From positions 558,001-622,000 of the forward strand of contig OW568863.1 in the NCBI GenBank assembly GCA_938743325.2: 64,000 nt of DNA. Direction: 5' to 3'. A program made the position numbers and the translations under genes. This document shows positions 35,701 through 44,511 of the stretch, in pieces; the first letter of the stretch is position 1, and every line of letters starts with the position of its first letter. Source of the DNA: Pycnococcus provasolii (Eukaryota; Chlorophyta; Pseudoscourfieldiophyceae; Pseudoscourfieldiales; Pycnococcaceae). The notes below the pieces were generated by a model. It ran no database searches and was not told where the DNA came from. It saw only the letters and a list, made by a program, of their open reading frames with translations.

Positions 35701-37781
35701 ACGCGACATCGGACGCGAGTGTCCAAGGCACTGATGAGGTGGCAGCAGACGCTGACAAAACGTTGGAGGGCGAATTTGTGCGCAATGACAATAATGAGGA
35801 GGAGAACGAGTCGGTGACTACAACGCCCTTGAAGACTCCGGAGACGGAGGCAGTGATGTCACCTGACACGGCGCACGAGGAGGAGATGCTGTTCCGAAAG
35901 CACCTGCTCGAGAAGTTCGCGGAGGACGACCGCATCGAGCAGATGAACGCGCAGCGCCGCCGCATGAAGATGGAGGAGCACAAGCGCGAGGTGCAGCGCC
36001 TTTGGGAGGAGAAGCAGGCGGGGTCGAACCTGAAGACGCCATCTGCGCCTTCCTCTCCTCCAGCTCCTTCTACGATAGTGGAAATTGCGGCACCTGTGCC
36101 GGCAGATGATGAGCTTGACACGAAGGCTATCGTCATGAATGACCAAGAGAAGACGACGACGACGACAGCAACAATTACCACTCAAGCATCTGCCATCACC
36201 ACCGGCGTTGATGATGTTGACGTCGTCGACGATAACGACGACGACAACGGCGCACTTTCCATGCTCCCCGCTGATTCAATCGACGCCGCCGTGCACGCTC
36301 CGATTCGAGGATGCTACGATCTGCTGAGTGCGATGTGCCTTCACGTCTTCGTCGATGAGCTACAGCTGAGCACTCACATGCGCCGCATAGCAGCCACCGT
36401 CTTACTGCTGGATACCGGGTACGCCACGAGGCTTGTGGAGATGCTGCGCTTTCACCAGGGCCTGTGCGATCGAGGTCAGTACGAGCCTCCGACTGCGCGT
36501 GAGCTGCTCTGGTATGCGAAAGATGCGATGGTGCACTCGCTCGACGCAGCATTGTCGTCAGCCGTGGTTCGCGACGCGCCACCGCCAACGCTCGCCTATG
36601 CACACGACCCTGCGGCGGACCGCTCGTCCGCGACTGATGACCTCGTGGGTACAGAAGCTGCACAGCCTTCCGTGGAGCTTGGCCGTCGCCTGTTCGAGTC
36701 ATCGCACAGCCGCGCGGAATGCCTTTCGAGCGTTTGCCTGAGCTACGAGACGTGCGTACCACCCGTGCTCCTGGAGACGGCGCTTCCGGTGCATGCACTT
36801 CGGCGGTACGCCGAGGCGTCGAGGCAGATGCTCAAGCTGCATGCCGCCAATGCCGTCGTTCTGTCCGCGCGTCGCCGACTGCGAGCACTGGCGCACGCCC
36901 TCGGCGCGGCGGAAAGACGCGCAGCGGCGACAGCGAAAGCGACGCGAACGGAGCGCGGCGGCGTGCGCGCTCACGCGCTTCGCAGGCGTCTGCGCCGGCT
37001 TGAGTGCACGCTCTTCGCAATGAGCCACTTCGTGGCGAGCGTTCACGCAACGCTCAGCGAGGCGGCGGCGACGCCGTGGGACACGGAGGCGATGGCAAGG
37101 CGCGCCGCGGAACGGCACGGAGGCTCCTTCGCGAGTGACCTGAGCGACGTGCGCAAGCAGCTGGTGGCCCACGGCGACTTTGTCGCCGACGCGACACTCT
37201 GCCCACGTGCTTACGACGACGAGAGCCTTCTCGCGCCGTTCTCGGTGTACAAGCTTGCATCTGCGCGTCGGCCTACCGAGGCGTCCGCTCGCCTTGTCGT
37301 TCGCGACACGGACGATGCCGTGGACGTTGCAAGGCATGCCATGGAAGTTTGCCTTCAGGCTGTGCACGACTTTGCGCGTGAGGTTGCGCCGTTCGAGCCG
37401 ACGTGGTCGGAGACGAGGCGCCTGCTCGGTGGTGGATCGGGATCCGTTGTGGTTGCGGGAGGCGCGATGAACCTTACAGCTGATGACGACGGCTTTGACG
37501 ACGGGATTGCCGGATCCCATCGCACGCGTCGTTTCGAGGACGAGCTGCTCGCAAGCCTTCTCGCAAATGACGAGGTTCATGGCCGCTGCCGCGAGGCACA
37601 CAGTCGCTTCACGGAAGCGACGAGGCAGTTCGTGGAGGTTCTCGAGGCATCGAGCGGTGCGGAGGTTATGGAAGGTGCGTTGGCGAAGCGCGATCGCGTC
37701 GTGGTGGAGGTGTACTCGACGCTGTTGACAAGGTTGGATGGCAATCGGTTCTATTCCACCTCATCATCATATGGTGAATAG
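32736..37781 (+). CDS. Gamma-tubulin complex component, GCP5/GCP6 type
   Basis: 1,681 residues from the double ATG at 32736; the frame upstream only translates a GT repeat. The size fits GCP6 (animal about 1,800). The N-terminal part has the conserved first GRIP region (RMRRTAFELLLGYHASYAPS). A long central coiled coil, Ala/Glu/Arg rich (about 800-1130), and a disordered Thr/Asp-rich stretch follow. The C-terminal GRIP2 region includes YDLLSAMCLHVFVDELQLS, LRRRLRRLECTLFAMSHFVA, then DLSDVRKQLVAHGDFVADAT. GCP6 nucleates the gamma-tubulin ring complex together with GCP2-5. No intron is needed over 5 kb. Confidence 0.82.
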   Translation: MMLALTTSSGGVDVGVPSSFAVSSFQSHVPDSSYEVVPLVESRHAHLHGENAPLPSSSSSFTATSTSTSHQSASLLIRALANAHARSANQAVQKQYKKQPAWGNKANTNTADEDEAESAIARRMRRTAFELLLGYHASYAPSAFAHTTNDACADVRALLARADAAWRMRTSSAEADRCDALRARFESIAKETGNEEEACALMLVLHRLANAGSAWRQVTGEDAPAPAKDNRWLAPAQAKWMAGGVAYKPLPQLAEPLAQSGAQTQWDAKVNASLASTPNFLGGVLGRNDESPAASSTLTLASKTTTMSTAATRQLAPAAVDIADGESSMWLSIADDPSEEQQNQHNQNYKQDVVDASVRRHRSQIFLEALRCAASGGLAPDVEAYRRRVPGVTLAERRALARIAEATVQRHHIASFVTSTTTTQKSAVLRALGAAAAAVLRLHDAHWSEMLAAAPGTIADAMGIGPGAGAPVHADCGSLAGVLKATAAATPQLRLLARACDAGMEASRAGPAMGAHVLESLHAILLSACASPGYEERDLTLAWLLFQAASAPYVAAIRSWLFRGGADDAALGGEVSSVAAAPHAAGDDLRIMLFDEDEDQDEPERDNGYDEDVATINKENVERQADVFISKANDTALLTDIHTLGLRLPRRRRDGASHGITSKDALTSSTGVHALALPPFLNHVRVPLLMAGVQLRALRRLAHMGTRGDAAADGMPTAWAPDAKQATAIEGWSSAKNDILTRFLAAWEELAEEEEGVVVTCTDDAETALGVPYAPGDMRSRRRLAHEMQERRLQLVAEALQAMQALTSRVAGERHAAAAAARERLFAASEAAKAEALLRREAAAKEKARLAAETAADLAQREKTAKFEAALAKIDERDAMLSAEVAELAAERARMEVESVASKTAMKRMSVAAERIAWRRRRLALTHLRDAKLREIYGEFGDVTERDEGALMEAQAEALAEALELAGDDPSAVLLDDNVETTSSALENDATSDASVQGTDEVAADADKTLEGEFVRNDNNEEENESVTTTPLKTPETEAVMSPDTAHEEEMLFRKHLLEKFAEDDRIEQMNAQRRRMKMEEHKREVQRLWEEKQAGSNLKTPSAPSSPPAPSTIVEIAAPVPADDELDTKAIVMNDQEKTTTTTATITTQASAITTGVDDVDVVDDNDDDNGALSMLPADSIDAAVHAPIRGCYDLLSAMCLHVFVDELQLSTHMRRIAATVLLLDTGYATRLVEMLRFHQGLCDRGQYEPPTARELLWYAKDAMVHSLDAALSSAVVRDAPPPTLAYAHDPAADRSSATDDLVGTEAAQPSVELGRRLFESSHSRAECLSSVCLSYETCVPPVLLETALPVHALRRYAEASRQMLKLHAANAVVLSARRRLRALAHALGAAERRAAATAKATRTERGGVRAHALRRRLRRLECTLFAMSHFVASVHATLSEAAATPWDTEAMARRAAERHGGSFASDLSDVRKQLVAHGDFVADATLCPRAYDDESLLAPFSVYKLASARRPTEASARLVVRDTDDAVDVARHAMEVCLQAVHDFAREVAPFEPTWSETRRLLGGGSGSVVVAGGAMNLTADDDGFDDGIAGSHRTRRFEDELLASLLANDEVHGRCREAHSRFTEATRQFVEVLEASSGAEVMEGALAKRDRVVVEVYSTLLTRLDGNRFYSTSSSYGE

Positions 37782-38104
37782 AAATTTTTGCCCCCGTATG
37801 TAAAGAAGAAAAGAATTTTTGTTCACTCGCATATGCCATTGAAAGAAAACAATGGAGCCATTGAAAGAATGAAAGAATGAATGATGTGTACGTATTTACA
37901 AAGAAAATTACTTCTTATGCACAAAAACTAGGAAAAAAAATGTATTCGGCACCGTGCAAAAATCCGATGCCCGCGGTATACACACAACACAATTTGTCGT
38001 TCCCCTCGCCACTGCTTTACTGCTTACTGTTCACTTTTTTTTTTCCTTGTTTGTACCGATTCAGAGTCAATCGAATAGATCGATCGGCCGCCGCGGCGCG
38101 CCTG
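37782..38104. other. Convergent 3' region
   Basis: Between the convergent GCP gene and the twin-Arg protein gene. A/T-rich with repeated GAAAGAA and CATTGAAAGAA words (37838-37880) and a T run near 38033. Probably 3' UTRs. Confidence 0.4.
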
Positions 38105-39835
38105 TTACCAAGGGCAGACGGGGTCTTCACCAGTCACCGCGCGGATCATCTCCAGCGAAGCGAACGTGATGACATCCAACCAGCTTTCTTTGAGTTGCGA
38201 CGACTTCGTCAAATCCTCGTTCTCGCTGAGATCGGAAGGTTTTGTTTCCTGGACCTGTTGTTCCGATCTCGGCGATCGACGCTGCTTCCACTCGAAAGCC
38301 AGCGTGCGGCGCAACGTCATTTCGGCGGCGCGATCAACCTCGCGCAGCACGACACCAGAGGCAACACCCGCGGCGGCAGCACCCAGGAGGATGCCGGCAG
38401 CACGTGTAACTCCCTTATCTCCCGGCAGTGCTGGCAAGACGTGCTCGACGACCGCACCCTGGATCGCACCGAACAGGAATGCACGCGTTAGCATACCACC
38501 GGTACCACCGGTAGAAGTTTCGAGAGCCTTGCGACGGCTGACTGTCTTCTGGAGCGGTGTTTTGGCACATGGCGATGCTGGCTCCATCATCGTGCTGTCG
38601 TCCTCGTCGTACGAGTTGTGCTGATCGCTGAGTTTGTCTGCGATACCCTTGCCAATAAGTCCAGCGGTGGTTCCGAGCACGAGTGCCGTGACGAAGCTCC
38701 CAGCATCCTTCGAGGAATCGTCGCCTCCATGTCCGTCACGGTGCATCATGCGACTCACGGTGTTAGCGGCGGAGGCGGGCGACGCCGGAGTGAGCGTGAT
38801 TGCCGAAAGACCGCACACGACGCCCGTGCGTATGGCGAGCGCCAGCGCGGAGCGTGCCATGGTGTCCTTAACAACGGCGGCATTGTTGTTGTTGTTGGTG
38901 GTGGTGACAGCCGGAGGAGGAGAAGAGGTGGTGGTGGTCGTCGTGTTCCCCTCCTTCTTCTCGCCCACGACTGCTGCGACCGCACGCGCGACCCTTGCAA
39001 TGCCCGTGGCAGCAGCGGCGTCAAACATTGCCACCTCCTCCGCCGCGACGGTGGCGACTCGACGCACGGCACGCGGCGCGGCGCTGCGAAGCACCGCCTC
39101 GGAGCTGAGCACCTCGGTTTCTTCGAGTCCGAGACGCTCGAGAGGGTCATCGATGTGGCTCGTTGTTTTTGCCGCGTTGTTCGTCGCGTCAAGAGCAGCA
39201 GCAGCAGCAGCTGCCGCCTCCTCGTCTCCCTGCTGCTCGTGTATGACTGGTGGTGGCTGCTTTGACTTTGCCGCGGCTGGTGCGAGAGTTGCTTCGACGA
39301 CCGCGGCAGTTCCCGCGCAAGCGAGGCCCTTGAGTATCTGTCGTCGGCTGAGACCAAACGCCGCACAAGGCGAGTCAGGCGTGACTTTCCGTCCGTGGTT
39401 TGGCGCTTCCGTTTCCGAGTCGTACTCAGGGTCAGGTTTGTGTTTGTTTATGTTTATGTTTGGTTCGCCTGGGATTGGAGGTGACGTCGTTTCTTCTTCA
39501 CCCGTGTTGTTGTTGTTGTTGTTGTTGTTATGTTCGAATACCATCATCTCCGTTGTGTCCCCAAGGGAGTCGGACATGTGCGCGTCAGGGGTCCCTTCTC
39601 CAGCACTTCCCCCACTTGTAGGGGTAGCAGCTGCGATCACACCCGTGCGAAGTCTGTTAGGCGGCGACATATGGTGCGAGCATGAGATGGCAAGTTTCTC
39701 CAAAGAGTCCGTCGAGCGATCACGCTTCATCGACGACGACCCTGAAGCAGCAGCAGCAGCAGCAGGCTGCTTTGATGAGCCTGAGGCATTATTTACATGA
39801 GCAGCAGGCTTAGGGTGCGGCGAGGAGACATTCAT
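38105..39835 (-). CDS. Low-complexity membrane-type protein with an internal twin-arginine motif
   Basis: About 576 residues from the ATG at 39835; the GTG upstream in frame is not used. The first 170 residues are disordered, with Ala, Asn and Ser/Thr runs. Then comes LSRRQILKGLACAGTAAVVEA with LAPAAAKS, which has the SRRxxLK signature and hydrophobic core of a Tat (twin-arginine) thylakoid or bacterial export signal. Farther on are several Gly/Ala-rich hydrophobic segments (ALAIRTGVVCGLSAITL, FVTALVLGTTAGLIGKG, AAGILLGAAAAGVASGVVL) that may be membrane helices or amphipathic hairpins. The last 60 residues are acidic. The family is not recognised. If the Tat motif is used, the preceding part would be a bipartite plastid leader. 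Confidence 0.6.
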   Translation of the reverse strand: MNVSSPHPKPAAHVNNASGSSKQPAAAAAASGSSSMKRDRSTDSLEKLAISCSHHMSPPNRLRTGVIAAATPTSGGSAGEGTPDAHMSDSLGDTTEMMVFEHNNNNNNNNTGEEETTSPPIPGEPNININKHKPDPEYDSETEAPNHGRKVTPDSPCAAFGLSRRQILKGLACAGTAAVVEATLAPAAAKSKQPPPVIHEQQGDEEAAAAAAAALDATNNAAKTTSHIDDPLERLGLEETEVLSSEAVLRSAAPRAVRRVATVAAEEVAMFDAAAATGIARVARAVAAVVGEKKEGNTTTTTTSSPPPAVTTTNNNNNAAVVKDTMARSALALAIRTGVVCGLSAITLTPASPASAANTVSRMMHRDGHGGDDSSKDAGSFVTALVLGTTAGLIGKGIADKLSDQHNSYDEDDSTMMEPASPCAKTPLQKTVSRRKALETSTGGTGGMLTRAFLFGAIQGAVVEHVLPALPGDKGVTRAAGILLGAAAAGVASGVVLREVDRAAEMTLRRTLAFEWKQRRSPRSEQQVQETKPSDLSENEDLTKSSQLKESWLDVITFASLEMIRAVTGEDPVCPW

Positions 39836-41416
39836 GATGATCGTCCTGGATGTGGCCACGCACGAGGTGTTCGAAGAGTAAGATGAAGATGAAGATGATG
39901 GAATCCAAGACTCTCAAATACAATAAGAGATAACAGTAAGGTCCTCAAAGAAAAGATAGTCTTGAAGCAAAGAAGTTATTCGCCACAAAGCAAAGGAAAT
40001 GACACGATAGGATGGTGATGAAGGTGACTGGGAGATGAAGTGGATTATTCAGAATGGAATGACAAGTAAGAACGGGGGAGGGGAGGGGGAAGGGGGAGGG
40101 GGGAAGCAGGCGCGCCCTTTCCAAGGCCAAGGGAAAGAAAGAGGGGAAAGAGGCAACCGTGCGGTGTTATTAATAGGACGCCTTTTTGTCTGGCTGGGAA
40201 GGGAAGGTTCTTTTTCTTTTTCTTTTTGTGAGAGAGATTTGCTCAAACAACAAAGGAGGGGAACGGTTCACAGGGAAGCAAGGAAGGAGTGACAGAGTGA
40301 TGTGTAACACGCCTGGGGGTTCTCTCGGACCTGGAGGCGCACCTTCCCTTCCCTTTTGGTTTTTTTTCGCCTTTTTGCCCTTTCCAACCTGGCTGGCGGT
40401 TTTTAAATAACTGGTTTGGTTTGGTTTTGGAATCCCCGATTCGAACGGTTTGAATGACAGATTTGGAACGTCGCGCTCCCCTCTTGAGTGAGGGTGTGGG
40501 TCTGTGGGAAGAGTTCAGAGAAAAGTGTGCCAGGAATATCCCCTACCCGTACTGTTTGGTTTGATTGGGAGTTTGGAACAGCGGTGTAGTAGGTGGTGGC
40601 AGAGCTGACTAATATTATGGTGAATCCCTTGTTCTAGGAGGGACCCCCTGTACCAAAACGCGCAGGGAATGAAGTACACAAGCCGAACGAGCCAAAGGAA
40701 TATAGCAGCGAGCGGCAGCGAGGTGGACGTCGACATGGCGACGCGTTTCCACAGGGTAGTAACACGGTCACGAGGAACGCTATTGGCACGAGCGACAGGA
40801 ACACGTCGCCTCCAGGTCCCCACGGCCCGTCCTTGGGGGTTGCGGACGCCATGGCGCTGAGGTGGCGTGATGTGCAAGGTCTGGCTGGATCAACGCGCGC
40901 GCATACTCCAGTGGAGTGCAACCAGTTGGCCCGGGAAGGGAAGGGGCCGGGGAAAAAATCTATTATTCCTAAATAAGTTACTTTACCAGCGAAAAGGTTG
41001 TCGACACGGTGTCGCGACATCCAACCACCAACTAGTTGGTAGTAAAGGTTTACTACCAAACTTTACCAAGCAAGCAAGCGAGCAGCCGAGCAAATCAAAC
41101 GATCAGGTGGTTCTTTGCACCCTTTGCATTTGCAGATGCTTAACTTATTATTGGGATGTCACACACCTACATTGGGATGTCACACACTTTGGCAGAAAGT
41201 GTGTTCATTTATATAGACGAGGTAGTACTAGCTTGCCGAGGGGATAGTGGTAAAATGTACACTTGCTTTCCCTAAGTTGTGTGACTTTTAAGCTGTTGTG
41301 AACTTCAATCAACACTGTGCTTTTATCTCACAAACATTTTATATTGTACTGTATATGATACAAGTAAAAACTTTACTCTCAACATTGTCTCTTCTGTTGA
41401 AATTCTCCTCCTAACC
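39836..41416. other. Longest intergenic stretch, no gene recognised
   Basis: 1,581 bases between two minus-strand genes. Contents: purine-rich GGGGGAGGGG runs (40075-40105), CTTTTT repeats (40210), a TGGTTTGGTTT run (40410), a cluster of dyads at 40990-41057 (CGACAC/GTGTCG, the palindrome ACCAACTAGTTGGT at 41027, and GGTAGTAAA/TTTACTACC at 41038-41057) and a 17-base direct repeat ATTGGGATGTCACACAC (41151 and 41172). I looked for tRNA boxes and saw none that fit. Confidence 0.4.
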
Positions 41417-43882
41417 TTACTCCAAAGTTTGATACATCGGCATCGTCGTCGTCGTGTGCACAACCAACATAATAGCCATAGCCAGAAGCCACTGTGCCTT
41501 GCCTACACCGGCAAACACGAACGCGACATCGCCGCAGTCGCCAACCATGATAGGTTCTTCCACAAGCCGCTCTTTGCCATCCGGACCGAGAACCTTGGGA
41601 ATGTCCGTTCCATCCAAATAAATAGGGATGCGCTGCTCCTCATCCGTATCCTTGTTGATGATCCGATGCAAGAAGCTGTCTCCGTAGCCCGGATGGCATA
41701 CGCACGTGCCATTCACGCAAATGCCACGGCTGTTGCAAGTTCCTTTCGATATCGTGACGTTCTGCGCGGGACAAACGGAAACAGCGCAGTCGATGCCCGT
41801 GTACGCCGGACGTCCCTGCGCCATGTGGCACTTGCATGTTCCATAGCCCTGCTCGTTTGCCGTCGTCTTGTCGCACACGCCATTGTCGTTGCAGTCATTC
41901 AGGCACTCGAACTGATTGCAGCTTGGACCACCGGCGGGGAACACGCACTCGCACTGACCCGTGAAGCCGTTGCAGACTCCGCGATTCGTGCACTGAAAGC
42001 AGTCGAGCTCCCTTGCTAGGTAGTCAAACTTGCACTCGTCGCCAGGGCAAGTCACCATCGAGCAGTCGGCGCCGGTGAAACCCGTCTCGCACACGCACAC
42101 ATTGTACTCACAGATCCCCTTACGACTGCAGTCATTCGGGCACGACGTTGGATAGTACTGCCACAAATCCCCGAGCATGTGGTGGCAGAACTTCTCGCCG
42201 TAGTCGTTGTGAAGCTGCACCCACCGATTGTTGTACGATGGATTCGGTTTGTTCGTTGGAGCTTTCGACTTTGTGGCTGCCACGTAATTTTCGCCGGAGT
42301 AGCAACCATGCCCTCCAATGATCAGTGCGCGTCCCTCCGTATTCAAGCTGCTCGATCCCACGCTCACGAGCCCGCTCGAGTAACGCCGTGCGGGGTACTC
42401 GCCCTCGCCAGTCACCTTGACGAACGTATTTCCGCTTATATTGTACTGCCACAGGTCGCCAATCTCGTCATCCCACGTGCGCCCGCCAAAAATCAAAATC
42501 ACGCTGTGCTGCCTTCTCTGGCTCAACGTCGCGCTGTGCCCGTAACGAGGGGATGGCCTCACCGTGTATCCCTTGCGCGGTTGAATTTCCTCCCACGTAT
42601 TGCGCGAGATATCGTAGCGCCACAGGTCGTTCAAGTAGTACTTACTTGTCAGGCTTGGGTATGCCGTCGCATTTCCCGTGGGATACAAGCTCTGATACCG
42701 GGTCGGTCCGCCGAATGCATACCCGCCAAACAAATACAAGTGCCTGTCGTGGTTGATGAGAATACTCCCCTGCCGGCCGCGAGGGCCGTACAGGTCGCGG
42801 TCCACAGTCCCGTCTGGCTCCGTCTTGTTCGTGCACGTCGTGCAGGTAGGAAACAGGCGCGTCCACTCGCGCTCCGTGGCGTTGTACGCCCATAGGTCGT
42901 CGAACATCAGCGGGTTGTTCGGGTCGAAGGTTGCCTTGTGATCGTACACCTCGTTTTTGACGGGGACCTGTCCCTCGCCCAGTGGCGACAGGCGCGCGCC
43001 GTGGCCTCCAAATATGTACACGATGTCCTCGTAAACAGCGCTTGCCGACTTCCACCTCCGCGCGGGCCCTGGCCTCGTGAAGTTTGACACCTTCGTCCAA
43101 ACGTTGCGCGTCACGTGGTGGTGCCACACGTCGCTGCAGTAGTCGCTGCAGTCGACGGAATAGCCGCCGAACATAATAATCAAGTCTCGCTGGTTGGTGT
43201 TTCGGTTGAGCACCACCTGCGCTAGGTGCTCGTAACGTCCGGCTGGCACCTGCCTCTTGTTTCTGCCCATGCCCTCGATCAAGGTTGGTTCCGCGTACGG
43301 GCGCAGTCCCGTCCAGTCGAAGCAAGTCGTGTGGTACTCGCAAGAACCTCCGGGACTTTCGCCCAGGAGCCTGGTGTTCGCGGACGCGTCGAGGTACTCC
43401 TGCTCGTCCCATGGGTTGCAAGGCACGTAAATCCCCTTGCCTTTGTCGTTTTTCTCGTCACTTTTGATGAACGTGTGTCCTGGCAGCTGGTTCGCGAGCA
43501 CGCTGTTGCACACGCTGCACTCGTCGCACACGAGCTCGTTAGGGTAGTACGCCGTCCAGTTGCCCGTCGCCCAGTCGTACATCCACATGTCGTTGAGGAA
43601 GTCTCCGTTGAGAAACTCGCCCCGTCCTCCGAAGACGAACACGCGTTCGCCTACCGCCACGGCGGCGTGTCCCATGCGCGGGCTGGGTCCGTACTCGCCG
43701 TTGACGTTTTTGTCGCCGAGCGGGAACATGCGCGTCCACACGGCCGAAGACGCGCAAGGGCGCACTAAGGCCAGCAAGGCCAGCAAGGCCACCAGGAATG
43801 GCCGTGGCCGTGGCCGTGGCGCACCAACACAGCGCCTTGCAGCAAGGGCCCGCGACATGGACACCGTGGCTGCTGCGTCCAT
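41417..43882 (-). CDS. Kelch-repeat and EGF-like secreted or membrane protein
   Basis: 821 residues from the ATG at 43882, which begins a leader with the signal peptide FLVALLALLALVRPCASS. Kelch repeats follow (GHAAVAVGERVFVFGGR, DDLWAYNATEREWTRLFP, GHSATLSQRRQHSVILIFGG, NDLWRYDISRNTWEEI), enough for a beta-propeller. At least four Cys-rich EGF-like modules come next (CPNDCSRKGICEYNVCVCE, CTNRGVCNGFTGQCEC, CLNDCNDNGVC, CNSRGICVNGTCVC). A final hydrophobic segment (WLLAMAIMLVVHTTTTM) may be a membrane anchor. The layout is that of attractin-like or tenascin-like extracellular proteins. A cell-surface adhesion or recognition role is inferred. Confidence 0.82.
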   Translation of the reverse strand: MDAAATVSMSRALAARRCVGAPRPRPRPFLVALLALLALVRPCASSAVWTRMFPLGDKNVNGEYGPSPRMGHAAVAVGERVFVFGGRGEFLNGDFLNDMWMYDWATGNWTAYYPNELVCDECSVCNSVLANQLPGHTFIKSDEKNDKGKGIYVPCNPWDEQEYLDASANTRLLGESPGGSCEYHTTCFDWTGLRPYAEPTLIEGMGRNKRQVPAGRYEHLAQVVLNRNTNQRDLIIMFGGYSVDCSDYCSDVWHHHVTRNVWTKVSNFTRPGPARRWKSASAVYEDIVYIFGGHGARLSPLGEGQVPVKNEVYDHKATFDPNNPLMFDDLWAYNATEREWTRLFPTCTTCTNKTEPDGTVDRDLYGPRGRQGSILINHDRHLYLFGGYAFGGPTRYQSLYPTGNATAYPSLTSKYYLNDLWRYDISRNTWEEIQPRKGYTVRPSPRYGHSATLSQRRQHSVILIFGGRTWDDEIGDLWQYNISGNTFVKVTGEGEYPARRYSSGLVSVGSSSLNTEGRALIIGGHGCYSGENYVAATKSKAPTNKPNPSYNNRWVQLHNDYGEKFCHHMLGDLWQYYPTSCPNDCSRKGICEYNVCVCETGFTGADCSMVTCPGDECKFDYLARELDCFQCTNRGVCNGFTGQCECVFPAGGPSCNQFECLNDCNDNGVCDKTTANEQGYGTCKCHMAQGRPAYTGIDCAVSVCPAQNVTISKGTCNSRGICVNGTCVCHPGYGDSFLHRIINKDTDEEQRIPIYLDGTDIPKVLGPDGKERLVEEPIMVGDCGDVAFVFAGVGKAQWLLAMAIMLVVHTTTTMPMYQTLE

Positions 43883-44018
43883 TTCTTTCTTTCCGAGCTC
43901 GTCGCAACAAAACGAAGAATGCCTAACCCCTAACCCCGAACTCGTCCTTTGGTATTTGGTAATTTGTTCGGAGTTCAAAACCTGGTTCTTTTCGCCGGTC
44001 GCACTGTGACACGATACG

Positions 44019-44249
44019 ATGCCCATGGTGACGATGAAGAAAGACTACGCGTACCGGTCCACGTGGAAACACAAGTTTTCGCGCGCGCGCAACAAGGCGC
44101 AACGCGGCGGTCTCACGAAGAAAGAGATGTTTAAGAGACACGGGCGATTTCCGCGCAAAAACGAGTGGTGGGGCGAGGACGAAAGCTATGCAGCGTGGAG
44201 AGAAAAATGGGTCGCCGCCAACCCGCGTCCAAAAGAAGACGATAAATGA
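44019..44249 (+). CDS. Small basic ORF, hypothetical
   Basis: 76 residues, highly basic and Trp-rich: MKKDYAYRSTWKHKFSRARN, then GGLTKKEMFKRHGRFPRKNE and WWGEDESYAAWREKWVA. The composition is coherent and unlike a random frame. It starts 136 bases from the Kelch gene start, in the opposite direction. No family is recognised; a small ribosome- or nucleic-acid-binding protein is possible. It could also be a chance ORF. Confidence 0.4.
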   Translation: MPMVTMKKDYAYRSTWKHKFSRARNKAQRGGLTKKEMFKRHGRFPRKNEWWGEDESYAAWREKWVAANPRPKEDDK

Positions 44250-44327
44250 ACACGTGAAAAACACAAATGTTTCGACTACTCACTGCTGTCGGCATGCTTC
44301 TCGGAAACGCCAAGGCAACCGACTGTA

Positions 44328-44349
44328 ACAATTTTCCGGCAGGAAAATT
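44328..44349. repeat. Perfect hairpin
   Basis: CAATTTTCC-GGCA-GGAAAATTG: a 9-bp stem and a 4-base loop, downstream of the small basic ORF. It may act in 3' end formation; the function is unknown. Confidence 0.5.
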
Positions 44350-44511
44350 GTCTTGTATGTCCGCTATATGTATTTGATGTCATCTTCCAACCTTGTGTAA
44401 GTCCTCACCACCGCCACCCTTTTTTATTTTATACAAATAAGCCATCCCTCACATAACCTCACCCCCTGTTATTACCCCCTGTACTGTTGTCGTTTTAAAC
44501 TTTTCATATGA

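Noticed and set aside
38634-39800. 388-residue plus-strand ORF
   Set aside because: Antisense shadow of the twin-Arg protein. Its composition mirrors the Ala/Asn/Thr runs of the minus-strand gene and has no motif of its own.
40425-40475. Possible tRNA T-arm (GATTCGAACGG)
   Set aside because: The stem does not pair properly and no A-box, anticodon arm or acceptor stem is found nearby.
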